From Cyanobacteria bacterium SIG29 (GTDB taxonomy: Bacteria > Cyanobacteriota > Vampirovibrionia > Gastranaerophilales > Gastranaerophilaceae), in assembly GCA_015152515.1 (NCBI GenBank), contig SUTV01000002.1, positions 124,001-188,000 of the forward strand: a stretch of 64,000 nucleotides of DNA. Direction: 5' to 3'. Below are positions 36,489 through 45,476 of the stretch, piece after piece. The position numbers were made by a program, and so were the translations under genes. The number at the start of each line of letters is the position of its first letter. Positions within the stretch are counted from its first letter, which is position 1. Below the pieces are notes generated by a model. The model saw only the letters and a program-made list of their open reading frames with translations. It ran no database searches and was not told the DNA's origin.

Positions 36489-37209
36489 TAAAATTATAAA
36501 AAAAATTGAGGAATTTGCACCTTTATCAACTGCTCAAAAATGGGATAATTCTGGTTGGCAGATAAATTTAGGTAAAAAAGAAGTTTCTAAAATTCTTTTG
36601 GCACTTGATGTTACACCTGCTTGCGTTGATGAAGCTATTAAAAAGAAATGTGATATGATTTTATCTCATCATCCTGTATTTTTTGACAATATAAAGGTAA
36701 TAGATTCGCCATATATTATTAAAGCGATAAAAAATGGAATTCAAATATATTCTGCACATACTAACCTTGATATTGCAAAAGGGGGAGTTAGTGAATATTT
36801 GGCAGAAAAATGTGGTTTTGTTAATTTGGATACTGCTTTTGAATTTATTAAATATAAGCAATTTGATGATGATAAAAACTTTTCTAAACTTGTATCAACA
36901 TTAAAGACAATTTTTAGTTTGCCATCTCTTCGTGTCGTGAATAGTAATAGAAAATCATATAAATCAATTGCTTTTTGCTCTGGAAGTGGTGCTGAATTTA
37001 TTCAAGATTTAGAAAAAATTGGTATTGATGTATTTATAACAGGTGATCTTAAACATCATCAAGCTTTAAGTGCTAGCAAAATGACAATTATTGATTTAGG
37101 TCATTTTCATAGTGAAAGATTTGTTGTTGAAATTTTTAAAAACATTTTAAAAGATGAAGATGTTGAGATTATATCTGCAGATGAAAGACCTGCTTGGGAG
37201 ATGTTGTAA
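36475..37209 (+). CDS. Nif3-like dinuclear metal-centre protein (NIF3/YbgI/YqfO family)
   Basis: 244 residues. Metal-site motifs are LSHHPVFF (about 62-69), SAHTNLD near 97 and GHFHSER (about 205-211) with Glu after it. The short form lacks the YqfO insert. The family forms hexameric rings; it has been linked to GTP cyclohydrolase I-type activity by name only, and its true role is unsettled. It overlaps coaBC by 14 nt and the next gene by 1 nt. Confidence 0.95.
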   Translation: MEQISKIIKKIEEFAPLSTAQKWDNSGWQINLGKKEVSKILLALDVTPACVDEAIKKKCDMILSHHPVFFDNIKVIDSPYIIKAIKNGIQIYSAHTNLDIAKGGVSEYLAEKCGFVNLDTAFEFIKYKQFDDDKNFSKLVSTLKTIFSLPSLRVVNSNRKSYKSIAFCSGSGAEFIQDLEKIGIDVFITGDLKHHQALSASKMTIIDLGHFHSERFVVEIFKNILKDEDVEIISADERPAWEML

Positions 37210-37739
37210 TGAAAAAAGTATTTTTATTATTTTTATGTTTGATATTAATTCAAAATTTATCTTTTGCAAAAGATGTTATACAATTTGATTTTCCAAATGC
37301 AGGTTGGCATAATGTTGCAAGTCCTGATAATGTTGCTTCTAAAAAGTGTTTTGTGCCACAAAATCAAACAGCAGAAAAATATACTGAAATGCTTGTTTTT
37401 TATCAAAGAGTTTTAAAAAACAAAGGCATTAGTCCAATGGTAATTTTACATAAACAATTAGGTAAAGATAAAAATAATTATCCTGATATTATTCCTGAAT
37501 ATGTTAATTCTAATCACGAAGATTCTATGGTTGTTTGGTGCAGTAAACAAAGAAATACTTGTGCTATAACAAGAGCTTTTCAGGGAGAAAATGGAGTTAT
37601 TGTAGTTCAATATATTAATAAAGCCCCACATTATTCACAAAATATGTTTGGACAGTGGTCAAATATTTTAAGTAGTATTGAACTGTTTAATCCTGCACAA
37701 AATGACGTTGTTCCAAAGAAAAGAATAATAGAACTTTAA
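37209..37739 (+). CDS. Hypothetical secreted protein
   Basis: 176 residues from ATG 37209, which overlaps the upstream stop codon (TAATG). Residues 1-20 (MKKVFLLFLCLILIQNLSFA) are a Sec signal peptide, with cleavage likely after Ala20. The mature part has three Cys (near 34, 103 and 110) and no recognised domain. It sits in the rseP-gmk-coaBC-nif3-rsmD gene row, and rsmD starts 2 nt after it. Function unknown. Confidence 0.8.
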   Translation: MKKVFLLFLCLILIQNLSFAKDVIQFDFPNAGWHNVASPDNVASKKCFVPQNQTAEKYTEMLVFYQRVLKNKGISPMVILHKQLGKDKNNYPDIIPEYVNSNHEDSMVVWCSKQRNTCAITRAFQGENGVIVVQYINKAPHYSQNMFGQWSNILSSIELFNPAQNDVVPKKRIIEL

Positions 37740-37741
37740 TT

Positions 37742-38272
37742 ATGCAAATTACTGGTGGAATTTATAATTCAAGAAAAATTAAAACAGCAGAGTTTGAAAA
37801 TATAAAACCAACTTTATCAAAAACTCGTCAAGGGATTTTTAATACTTTGTCTGCAATGATAGATTTTGAAGATAAAGTGTTTTTTGATATGTTTTCTGGT
37901 AGTGGAATAATGGGACTGGAAGCTTTATCAAGGGGGTTTAGAGTTATTTCTTTTGAAAAAGATAAAAGAACAGCTCTTGCAATAAAAGAAAGCTATAAAA
38001 GTTTAAAATTAACTCCTGAATTATATTTTGGAGATGCTTTAAAAAATGTTTTAAAGGTTGATATTAAAGCTGATGTTATTTTTATTGATCCCCCATATGA
38101 AACAGATCTTTATGATAAGGCATTAAAAGTAATTAAGGAAAATAATATTTTAAATAAAGATGGAATAGTTATTCTTGAGTATCCAATGGATAAGATTATA
38201 AACAACGAAGGCTTTGAATTAATCAAAGCCAAATCGTATGGTAATAAAACTATTTCATATTATGTGTCTTGA
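37742..38272 (+). CDS. rsmD: 16S rRNA (guanine(966)-N2)-methyltransferase RsmD
   Basis: 176 residues with the SAM motif FFDMFSGSGIMGLEALSRG and the amino-methyltransferase motif IFIDPPYE. The opening MQITGGIYNSRKIKTA and KPTLSKTRQGIFN are the RsmD N-terminal signatures. Often paired with coaD; that gene is not present here. Its stop codon adjoins the palindromic element at 38271. Confidence 0.96.
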   Translation: MQITGGIYNSRKIKTAEFENIKPTLSKTRQGIFNTLSAMIDFEDKVFFDMFSGSGIMGLEALSRGFRVISFEKDKRTALAIKESYKSLKLTPELYFGDALKNVLKVDIKADVIFIDPPYETDLYDKALKVIKENNILNKDGIVILEYPMDKIINNEGFELIKAKSYGNKTISYYVS

Positions 38273-38419
38273 AATTTCCTCTCTGCTCTCCCAGTCGCAA
38301 ACAATACTTCGCTCCAGTTTGCTTTTGTGTTCGCTTATTCGAACTCGCTCGCTTCGCTCTTACCTCTCACAAAAAGATACTTAATCTTTTTGTTCGGCAG
38401 AGTGTTCTACGGAAATTTC
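38271..38419. repeat. Palindromic GC-richer intergenic element between convergent genes
   Basis: The element fills the gap between the rsmD and LysM-gene stop codons. Its ends are inverted: GAAATTTCC...CTCTGC at 38271 and GCAGAG...GGAAATTTC ending at 38419. Inside are GCAAAC/GTTTGC, GTTCG/CGAAC and a 9-bp hairpin CAAAAAGAT/ATCTTTTTG (38370-38392). It shares a style (CGCAAAC, CTCGCTT) with the gap at 27378. It may work as a bidirectional terminator and may be one copy of a dispersed repeat. Confidence 0.55.
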
Positions 38420-38420
38420 G

Positions 38421-38996
38421 CTAATTAAGTGGAATAATTAATTTTTGACCGATTGAAAGTTTGTGAGCATTAGTTAATTTATTAGCTTGTCTAATTTTTT
38501 CAACTTTTGCTGGGTCATATTTTCCATAGAAACGATAAACAATTGAACTCATTGAATCGCCTGATTTAACAGTATAATTTTCAAATGTTGGAATAATTGC
38601 TTCTTCAATAGCTTCTGTTTGTGCTGGAACAACTGCGATTTGAGGAAGAGTATCTTTTCTTGAAATTTTCTTTTCAAATTTAGGTTGTCCTAATGAAGTA
38701 ACATCCGCTTCATTTCCAATATTTGAACTAATGCTTAAGATAGCATTCATAATAAACATACATAAAGCACCAGCAATAAAACCTGTTAAAAGATAAACAC
38801 CTGGTGATTTTTCTTCTTTAGGATTGATTTTAAAATTTTGCCATAAAAGATCAAGTTCTTTTTGTTTGCTTGTTCTTCTATAAGCTCTTGGCTCATTGTC
38901 TTCTTGAACATTATATTCTCTTTGGTTTTTAATCTCAGATAAAAAAGCAACTTTCTCATCTGAAAGATTTGACCTGTAAATTGATGAATTTCTCAT
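38421..38996 (-). CDS. Membrane-anchored LysM domain protein
   Basis: 191 residues: a charged cytosolic N-terminus (1-65), one membrane helix (about 70-95, VYLLTGFIAGALCMFIMNAI), a linker, and a C-terminal LysM domain (about 143-190, YTVKSGDSMSSIVYRFYGKY then LSIGQKLIIPLN). LysM binds the glycan of peptidoglycan, so the protein probably tethers the inner membrane to the wall. GGGGAA precedes the ATG. No enzymatic domain is visible. Confidence 0.9.
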   Translation of the reverse strand: MRNSSIYRSNLSDEKVAFLSEIKNQREYNVQEDNEPRAYRRTSKQKELDLLWQNFKINPKEEKSPGVYLLTGFIAGALCMFIMNAILSISSNIGNEADVTSLGQPKFEKKISRKDTLPQIAVVPAQTEAIEEAIIPTFENYTVKSGDSMSSIVYRFYGKYDPAKVEKIRQANKLTNAHKLSIGQKLIIPLN

Positions 38997-39082
38997 ATAA
39001 GTTCCCCAATCCTTTTCCCTATATTGTTATGATATTTCAAGTTTTATTTATAAGTCAAGTAAATCAAAGTTTTTATTACAAA

Positions 39083-39111
39083 AAAAGACCAATGATTTAC
39101 ATTGGTCTTTT
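39083..39111 (-). terminator. Rho-independent terminator for the 39132-39425 gene
   Basis: AAAAGACCAATG (39083-39094) and CATTGGTCTTTT (39100-39111) form a 12-bp perfect stem; on the minus strand at least six U follow. The plus-strand tail is also T-rich. Confidence 0.9.
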
Positions 39112-39131
39112 CCTTTTATTATTGTAATTAA

Positions 39132-39425
39132 TTAAGCAACTTGTCCTTTGATTTCTGTGATTAAATAGTTCGCAATCCACTCGAAATCGCTATTTGATTC
39201 AGCGGCTCTTCTTAAGTAATCAATAGAAGATTCACCGATTCTGATTAATACCATTGCAACGATACCTCTTGTTTTTCCTTTAACAACTTGTAGTGAATCA
39301 ACTAGAGAAGGAACAGCTTCTTTACCGATATTAACTAATTCATTTTCAATTACATTTTTTTGGTTATTATCTGCTTCTTCTAATTTATTAAGATATTCAT
39401 TGATTGGTAATAATACTGTGTTCAT
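39132..39425 (-). CDS. Small HEAT-repeat-like protein
   Basis: 97 residues, all helical in appearance. IGKEAVPSLVDSLQVVKGKT (32-51) and the unit around RGIVAMVLIRIGESSIDYLR (53-72) look like two HEAT repeats. Such small HEAT proteins are frequent in Cyanobacteria and relatives and act as protein-binding scaffolds. The ribosome-binding site AAGAGG precedes the ATG, and a strong terminator follows. Partner unknown. Confidence 0.7.
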   Translation of the reverse strand: MNTVLLPINEYLNKLEEADNNQKNVIENELVNIGKEAVPSLVDSLQVVKGKTRGIVAMVLIRIGESSIDYLRRAAESNSDFEWIANYLITEIKGQVA

Positions 39426-39698
39426 TTATAAAACCTCTTTTTATTATTTTTTAACTTCCGATTTTATTATAAAGCAAAAAATTCAAAATCCTGTTTTTTT
39501 AATATATTCTTTATATCTAGGCTGAAATCCAATAATAATAAGCGTTATGGCTTTAATTAAAATTATAAAATTTATAAAAATAGCCCATTAATATAGTTAA
39601 AATATAATACCTTAGTCTATTTTTTTGATTGAAAAATGTATTTAAACTAATTATGTAGGGATGGAAGTATGTGAATAGAATTTATTAGGGGTATAAAA
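39426..39698. other. 273-nt intergenic region, nothing recognised
   Basis: AT-rich, between divergent genes; it must hold both promoters, but I see no pair of consensus boxes good enough to call and no gene or repeat. Confidence 0.4.
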
Positions 39699-40007
39699 AT
39701 GTTAGTCGAAAACTATATTAATGGATTTAATCAAAGAAGTCAGATTGAATTTAAAAATATTTCTAAAGATATTATTCCTTGGTTAGAGCAAATTGCTTTG
39801 GAAAATAATTGTGTTGTAGATAAAAAAGAATGGAAAAGTAAATATAATAGTTATGTTATTTATGATTATGAACCATTTTGTTCTGATGGATTTGAAATAA
39901 GTGTTACTGTTTCATCACATGATATAAATTATTTATACTTTTTAAAGTTTTTATATGATAACAAAATCGATACTATTGAATATTTAAACAATTGTATAGG
40001 TGATTAA
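39699..40007 (+). CDS. Hypothetical protein
   Basis: 102 residues with a good ribosome-binding site (AGGGG, 9 nt). The sequence (MLVENYINGFNQRSQIEFKN, DIIPWLEQIALENNC) is rich in Asn, Ile and Tyr, without signal peptide or membrane segment, and looks like a small alpha/beta protein. I recognise no family. It stands alone, upstream of the Hsp20 gene, which has its own promoter. Confidence 0.65.
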   Translation: MLVENYINGFNQRSQIEFKNISKDIIPWLEQIALENNCVVDKKEWKSKYNSYVIYDYEPFCSDGFEISVTVSSHDINYLYFLKFLYDNKIDTIEYLNNCIGD

Positions 40008-40020
40008 TCAAAGTGTTTAA

Positions 40021-40049
40021 TTGTCAAATTTTAAATCAATTAATATAAT
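40021..40049 (+). promoter_or_regulatory. Predicted sigma-70 promoter for the Hsp20-like gene
   Basis: TTGTCA (40021-40026), a 17-nt spacer and TATAAT (40044-40049); the AAAGGGG ribosome-binding site and ATG 40076 follow. No heat-shock operator is visible. Confidence 0.7.
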
Positions 40050-40075
40050 ATATTTGAATAAAAGAAAGGGGCAAT

Positions 40076-40675
40076 ATGGAAGAAAATAATAATAATAATG
40101 AAAGAAAACATGTTTGTTTTGAAAATCATTGTTGGAAAATGTGTTTAGGCATGGTAATTGCTGCATTTTTAGGTGGATTTTTTGCATTTTATTTTGTTGC
40201 TGACCAAGTTATGAATAGGTTTCATTATCCATATATGATGCAACCTCATCATCCTATTCATCATCCATACAAAATGGAAAAAAGAATGTTTGATGATATG
40301 GAAAGAATGTATCAAAATGATATGAAGGCATTCGATAAAATGATGAAAAAAGTTCAAAGACCAATGAGAAGAAATGCCTTTGATATGCCTTTTTATATGA
40401 TGGATTCTGTAAAAATTAAAACAGAATTTGATGATAATAAATTCAATGTAATTGTTTGTTTGAAACCATTTAATGGAGATGAAAATAAAGTTAATTATAA
40501 TGTTTCTAATAGAAAATTAACTGTATTTGGTTCTTCTCAAGTTAAAGAAGAAGGGCTTGAACAAGATATTGAATTTTCTCAAGATTATATTTTGCCAAAA
40601 AATGCAGATATTGAAAATATAACAAAGGTCAAAGATGGAAATAAATTAATTATTTCTGTTCCAATAAAACAATAA
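40076..40675 (+). CDS. Membrane-anchored small heat-shock protein (Hsp20/alpha-crystallin)
   Basis: 199 residues. The Asn-rich cytosolic tip (1-20) leads to one membrane helix (about 22-43), then a His/Met-rich stretch (48-70; YMMQPHHPIHHPY), a Met-rich helix (71-92) and a C-terminal alpha-crystallin domain (about 111-198; KIKTEFDDNKFNVIV, KNADIENITKV, DGNKLIISVPIK). The domain lies C-terminal to the helix and probably faces the periplasm. Hsp20 proteins hold unfolded proteins; a membrane-tethered one is unusual. The His/Met tract could bind metal, which is inference. Confidence 0.82.
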   Translation: MEENNNNNERKHVCFENHCWKMCLGMVIAAFLGGFFAFYFVADQVMNRFHYPYMMQPHHPIHHPYKMEKRMFDDMERMYQNDMKAFDKMMKKVQRPMRRNAFDMPFYMMDSVKIKTEFDDNKFNVIVCLKPFNGDENKVNYNVSNRKLTVFGSSQVKEEGLEQDIEFSQDYILPKNADIENITKVKDGNKLIISVPIKQ

Positions 40676-40680
40676 ATAAA

Positions 40681-40710
40681 AAAGAGGTGTAATCGTACCT
40701 CTTTTTTTTT
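40681..40710. terminator. Bidirectional terminator between Hsp20 gene and folC
   Basis: AAAGAGGT (40681-40688) and ACCTCTTT (40697-40704) form an 8-bp stem; nine T follow on the plus strand, and A-runs on the other side serve folC. Confidence 0.9.
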
Positions 40711-40726
40711 CAACATTAAAAGCCTA

Positions 40727-41920
40727 TTATTTAAAACAATTTTTGTATATTTCGCCAATCATATAAAGACTGCCTGTTATAATTTTTAAATCTTTTCTGT
40801 TAATAAGTTCTTCAAAATTATCAATTTTTTTTATGTTCAGTTGTGGTAAATCTTCTTTATATTGATTAAAATTTATTGCGTGTGGATAATCAAATTCATA
40901 ATAATAAATTTCATCATTTGGATTAAATAAAATATTTGCAATGGTTTTATAATCTTTTGTATTTATAGTTCCATATATAAATATTTTTTTCTTATCTTTG
41001 AAATAATAATCTAAACTCTTTTTTAATTCTTTTGCGCTATCTGGGTTGTGAGCTCCATCTATTAAAATATTTTTATCTTTTAAATATTCTAATCTTGCCG
41101 ACCATTTTGCAGTTTTTAATCCATTCTCAATTGCGAAAAATGGTATGTCTAATAGTTTTATACATTCTAAAACAAGTGCTAAATTTTCTTTTTGGTATAG
41201 ACCTAAAAGATTAAATTCTAATTTTTTATTATCAATAATGGCATAATTTTTATTGTTTTCGTATAAAACTTCAATTTTATAATCAACTTCAATAAATTTA
41301 GCTTTTTGTTCATTTGCAATTTTCTTTATAGTTTCATAGCCATTATTATATTTTGCGCTTATAACTGTTGAATTTTCTTTTATAATTCCAGCTTTTTCAA
41401 AGGCTATTTTTTCATAAGTGTTACCGAGTCTATCGGTATGGTCTAGTGAGATTGAAGTTATTATAGAAATTGTATTTTCGCAGATATTTGTAGCATCAAA
41501 TCTTCCGCCAAGTCCTGTTTCTAAAATAACATAATCAACATTATTATCTTTAAAATATTTAAAAGCACAGGCAGTTAAAATTTCAAATTCAGTCAATTCA
41601 TCAGAAGTTTTGCATACGAGTGAAATATATTTTGCAAAATCTTCTTTTGAAATTTCAGTATCATTTATTTTTATGCGTTCAGTGTATTCAATTAAATGAG
41701 GACTTGTGTATAAACCTACTTTAAATCCGGCATGTTTTAAAATATTTGCTAAAAGAGAACACACAGAACCTTTTCCGTTTGTGCCTGCAACGTGAATAAC
41801 CTTTAGATTTTTATGTGGGTTATTAAGTTTTTGCATAGCTGTTAAAATTCTTTCAAGTCCTAAATTGATATAGAACTTGCTTTGTGACTGTAAAAGTTCT
41901 ATGCTCTCTTGGTATTTCAT
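40727..41920 (-). CDS. folC: Folylpolyglutamate synthase / dihydrofolate synthase FolC
   Basis: 397 residues, a Mur-ligase-family ATP enzyme with P-loop GTNGKGSVCSLL (about 46-57), TSPHLIEYTERI and GLGGRFDATN. It adds glutamate to dihydropteroate or folates. It is the last gene of the murF-mraY-murD-ftsW-murG row and overlaps murG by 4 nt, an unusual place for a folate gene. Confidence 0.96.
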   Translation of the reverse strand: MKYQESIELLQSQSKFYINLGLERILTAMQKLNNPHKNLKVIHVAGTNGKGSVCSLLANILKHAGFKVGLYTSPHLIEYTERIKINDTEISKEDFAKYISLVCKTSDELTEFEILTACAFKYFKDNNVDYVILETGLGGRFDATNICENTISIITSISLDHTDRLGNTYEKIAFEKAGIIKENSTVISAKYNNGYETIKKIANEQKAKFIEVDYKIEVLYENNKNYAIIDNKKLEFNLLGLYQKENLALVLECIKLLDIPFFAIENGLKTAKWSARLEYLKDKNILIDGAHNPDSAKELKKSLDYYFKDKKKIFIYGTINTKDYKTIANILFNPNDEIYYYEFDYPHAINFNQYKEDLPQLNIKKIDNFEELINRKDLKIITGSLYMIGEIYKNCFK

Positions 41921-43029
41921 TGGATAATACTTTTTAATTGTTTAACTATTTCTTCTGTTGGATTTGTTTTTACTAGATTTTTAGCTTTTTCACTCATTTG
42001 TTCATGGTTTGATAGTGCTTCTTTTATTTTTTGTAATAAGTTTTTATCATTACAATCAGAATCTTCTAAATATAAAGAAATTCCTTTTTCGCACATTTCT
42101 TTTGCATTTTTTCTTTGATGGTCTTGTGCTGCATATGGATATGGCACAAGAATTGATGCTAAATGACATTGAATTATTTCGCTTAAGCTTACGCTACCAG
42201 CTCTTGCAATAACTATATCAGAAGCTTTTAAAGGATAAACCATTTCATCAAAATAAGCTTGAACAAGAATATTTTGATTTGTTTTAAATTCTGGGTAAAT
42301 TTCTTCTAATTCCATAGATGCATCATAGATATTTTTTTTGCCTGTTTGTAAAATTACAAAGGCATTATATTCTTCAGTTAAGGTTTTTAAAAGTTTTACC
42401 ATTGCACAATTTATTGTTTTTGCACCTTGAGAACCACCCATTGCAAAAATAACGGTTTTATCTTGTGGAATATTCAGTTTTTCTTTCGCGTTTTCTTTCG
42501 TAACAGTGAAAAAAGCTTCTCTAACAGGGTTTCCATTAAAAATAATGTTATTTGATTTTAAAACTTTTTTAGAGTTTTCAAAGGCAATAGAAACAATTTT
42601 TGCTTTTGGTGCAGCCATTTTAGATACAAGTCCTGCGACAGAATCACAATCATGAATCATATATGGTTTTTTGTTTGTTATTGATGCAAGTACTGCGGGT
42701 GCTGAAACATATCCACCTGTTGTAAAAATAGCATCAGGTTTATATTTTTTCATGTATGAACAAGTTTTTAAATAAGCTTTAAATAATTGAATTCCCCATT
42801 TTATAAGTGCTAAATTTAATTTTCTTGGCATGCCAGAAACGTCAATTGGCAAGAATTCAACTTGTGGATATTTTTTAGCTATTTCAAATTCTAGATTATT
42901 AGGGTTACCAATAAAGTAAATTTTTTCAGTATCTGATTCTTTTAATAGTTTTTCTATGACCGTAAATGCTGGATAAATGTGACCACCAGTACCGCCACCA
43001 GAAATAAAATATGTTTTATTGTTGGACAT
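41917..43029 (-). CDS. murG: UDP-GlcNAc--undecaprenyl-PP-MurNAc-pentapeptide GlcNAc transferase MurG
   Basis: 370 residues, a GT28 GT-B enzyme that makes lipid II at the inner face of the membrane. The N-terminal acceptor loop GGGTGGHIYPAFTVIEKL and the C-terminal donor-site region IARAGSVSLSEI are intact. It overlaps ftsW by 14 nt and folC by 4 nt. Confidence 0.98.
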   Translation of the reverse strand: MSNNKTYFISGGGTGGHIYPAFTVIEKLLKESDTEKIYFIGNPNNLEFEIAKKYPQVEFLPIDVSGMPRKLNLALIKWGIQLFKAYLKTCSYMKKYKPDAIFTTGGYVSAPAVLASITNKKPYMIHDCDSVAGLVSKMAAPKAKIVSIAFENSKKVLKSNNIIFNGNPVREAFFTVTKENAKEKLNIPQDKTVIFAMGGSQGAKTINCAMVKLLKTLTEEYNAFVILQTGKKNIYDASMELEEIYPEFKTNQNILVQAYFDEMVYPLKASDIVIARAGSVSLSEIIQCHLASILVPYPYAAQDHQRKNAKEMCEKGISLYLEDSDCNDKNLLQKIKEALSNHEQMSEKAKNLVKTNPTEEIVKQLKSIIQ

Positions 43030-44134
43030 TTGGGAACCTTCTTATTCTTTTTTTAGAAATATTTAATAAAATACCAATCATGCACATTGTTATAAATAAA
43101 GATGTACCACCATAGCTAACAAAAGGAAGAGGAACACCAGTTGCCGGTATCATAGAGCTTGAAACAGCAATATTTATTATTGCTTGAATACAAATGGCAA
43201 CAGTAATTCCTGCTGATAAAAGTTTGCCAAAAACATCTTCGCATTTATTAGAAATTAATAATCCTCTTTTTAAAAATGCAATGAATAAGCCAATAATTAA
43301 TAAGCAACCTAGAAATCCAAATTCTTCTGCAAATACTGCATAGATAAAGTCAGTGTGTCCTTCTGGTAGCCAGCCAAGTTTTTGTCTAGAGTTTCCATAT
43401 CCTTCACCAAAAAATCCACCGGCTACGAATGCCATCATAGATTGAATAATGTTGTATCCTGCACCATAAGGGTCTGCTTCAGGGTTTAGCCAAGTTAAAA
43501 TTCTTTGTTTTTGGAAAGATTGGATAGCAATACTAACTCCAGCAATACCAAGTCCTATGGCCAAACCGATAACTTTCATGCTTCCACCAGCAGCAAAGTA
43601 CATAAATAAAGATGAAATTGATAAAATCATTACCATGCTTAAGTTTGGTTGTTTTAAAATAAGTCCAATCATAATTACAATTGGAATAAAATATTTCCAT
43701 AATTTTTGGTTTGAAATTTTGATATCGCGAGAAAAGGCGCTGGATAAAAGCATAATTACGCCTAATTTTGCTGCTTCTGATGGCTGAAATTGGAATGGTC
43801 CAATTGATAACCATCTTGTTGCGCCATTTACAGTTGTTCCTGCAAAATGTACTGCAATTAAAAATCCAACTATAACCCAAGCTATTTGAATTGAATATTT
43901 ATCATAAATTTTATAATTAACATTGCTTAAGCCAAACATAAAAAAACAACCTAAAATAAACCAAATAAATTGTCTTGTTACAAAAAAGGTTGAATTAACA
44001 TCTTGCATAATACATTTTGGTGCGCCAGCAGAAAAGATTGCCAAAAAACCTATTATTATCAAAAATAAGACAATAAAAGTTAAATTTGTATCATAGTTAG
44101 ATAATATAGGTTTATTGTAATTTGGATTGGACAT
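43016..44134 (-). CDS. ftsW: Peptidoglycan glycosyltransferase FtsW
   Basis: About 372 residues, 8-10 membrane helices, SEDS family. The motif GATRWLSIGPFQFQPSEAAKL and PFVSYGGTSLFITM are the catalytic-loop and C-terminal signatures. FtsW polymerises septal peptidoglycan. I use ATG 44134 (MSNPNYNKPILSNYD), which overlaps murD by 23 nt; ATG 44164 or 44182 would add 10-16 residues, and the choice is uncertain. Its place between murD and murG fits FtsW rather than RodA. Confidence 0.93.
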   Translation of the reverse strand: MSNPNYNKPILSNYDTNLTFIVLFLIIIGFLAIFSAGAPKCIMQDVNSTFFVTRQFIWFILGCFFMFGLSNVNYKIYDKYSIQIAWVIVGFLIAVHFAGTTVNGATRWLSIGPFQFQPSEAAKLGVIMLLSSAFSRDIKISNQKLWKYFIPIVIMIGLILKQPNLSMVMILSISSLFMYFAAGGSMKVIGLAIGLGIAGVSIAIQSFQKQRILTWLNPEADPYGAGYNIIQSMMAFVAGGFFGEGYGNSRQKLGWLPEGHTDFIYAVFAEEFGFLGCLLIIGLFIAFLKRGLLISNKCEDVFGKLLSAGITVAICIQAIINIAVSSSMIPATGVPLPFVSYGGTSLFITMCMIGILLNISKKRIRRFPNVQQ

Positions 44135-45464
44135 AATTTTTAAACACTTCTCCTCTGTGTTCATAGCTGTTAAACATATCATAGCTTGCGCAAGCTGGTG
44201 ATAAAAGTACTATTTCGTTTTCAAGATTTAATGAAATATCAATAGCTTCTTCTAGTGAATTTGCTAATATTATATTGTTAAATCCATTTGTTTCCATATT
44301 TTCTTTAAAGCGTTGAGTTGCTTCTCCAATTAAAATTACTGTTGAAACATACTTATTAATGTAGTCTTTGCAAAATTCTGTTAAATCAGTATTTTTATCT
44401 CTACCACCTGTAATTAGAGTTAGTTTTTTACCTTGAAAAGATTTTACTGCAACAAAAGAAGCTTCTGGGTTAGTAGCTTTTGAGTCGTTATAAAAAGATT
44501 TTCCATTTATATCTGCAACATATTCAATTCTGTGTTCAACCGCTTTAAATGACATAATTCTTTCTTTAATATTTTCATTAGAAATGCCAATTAATTTTGC
44601 TACAACAATTGCGCACATAATATTTTGGTAGTTATGTTCGCCAACTAATGTAATTTCATTTAATTTTATAATTTCTTCTTCTTTATTTCGTTTAAAGAAA
44701 ATAGCGTCATTTTTTATATAGCAACAGTTTTTATCAAGTTCTTTTGCATAAATAAATTTTTCGCCAGTATATTGTTTGCTAAAACGATAAATAGTTTCAT
44801 CAACTCCAGAAAAAACAGCATACATTGGTTGTTTGTGGTCTTGGAAAATGCTGGCTTTTGCATCAAAATAATTTTGAAGTCCACCGTGCCAGTCAATATG
44901 GTCTGGTGTAAAGGTTAAAAAGCATGCGATTTGTGGTCTGAAAGTTGGTGCGCTGTCTAATTGGAAGGAACTAACTTCGCAAACATAATAATCTGGATTT
45001 TTTTCAATTAAAGAAGTTGGTGGAATTCCAATATTTCCACAAACTGGTGCATCGTATTCGCTAGATAAAATGTGAGAAGTTAAATATGTTGTTGTTGTTT
45101 TTCCATTAGTACCAGTTATTGCAACAAATGGCGAAGTGGCTTCTAAATAAGCAAGTTCAACTTCTCCAATAACAGGAATATTTTTTTCTTTTAAACGTGC
45201 AAAAATCTCACTTTTAGGAGGAATTCCTGGACTAGAAATTGCGATGTACGAATCATTTAAAAATTCTTCGCTATGAACTCCAGTTTCAACTTTAATTCCT
45301 TCTTTTTCTAGCGTTTCTACCAATTCTTTATCTTTATCTTGAAGTGGTTTAAATTCTGTTATAAAACAATCAGCACCTTTGTTTGATAAATATCTTGCAG
45401 CAGCTGTTCCACTTTTTGATAATCCTAAAATTAAAACTTTTTTATCAATCCATTTTCTTTTCAT
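44112..45464 (-). CDS. murD: UDP-N-acetylmuramoylalanine--D-glutamate ligase MurD
   Basis: 450 residues. The N-terminal Rossmann-like domain (VLILGLSKSGTAAARYLS), ATP loop ITGTNGKTTTTYL, SSFQLDSAPTF and the C-terminal YNDSKATNPEAS are MurD signatures. It adds D-glutamate to UDP-MurNAc-L-Ala in the cytosol. It overlaps ftsW and follows mraY by 12 nt. Confidence 0.98.
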   Translation of the reverse strand: MKRKWIDKKVLILGLSKSGTAAARYLSNKGADCFITEFKPLQDKDKELVETLEKEGIKVETGVHSEEFLNDSYIAISSPGIPPKSEIFARLKEKNIPVIGEVELAYLEATSPFVAITGTNGKTTTTYLTSHILSSEYDAPVCGNIGIPPTSLIEKNPDYYVCEVSSFQLDSAPTFRPQIACFLTFTPDHIDWHGGLQNYFDAKASIFQDHKQPMYAVFSGVDETIYRFSKQYTGEKFIYAKELDKNCCYIKNDAIFFKRNKEEEIIKLNEITLVGEHNYQNIMCAIVVAKLIGISNENIKERIMSFKAVEHRIEYVADINGKSFYNDSKATNPEASFVAVKSFQGKKLTLITGGRDKNTDLTEFCKDYINKYVSTVILIGEATQRFKENMETNGFNNIILANSLEEAIDISLNLENEIVLLSPACASYDMFNSYEHRGEVFKNYVQSKLQ

Positions 45465-45476
45465 TGTTTTGCTCTC

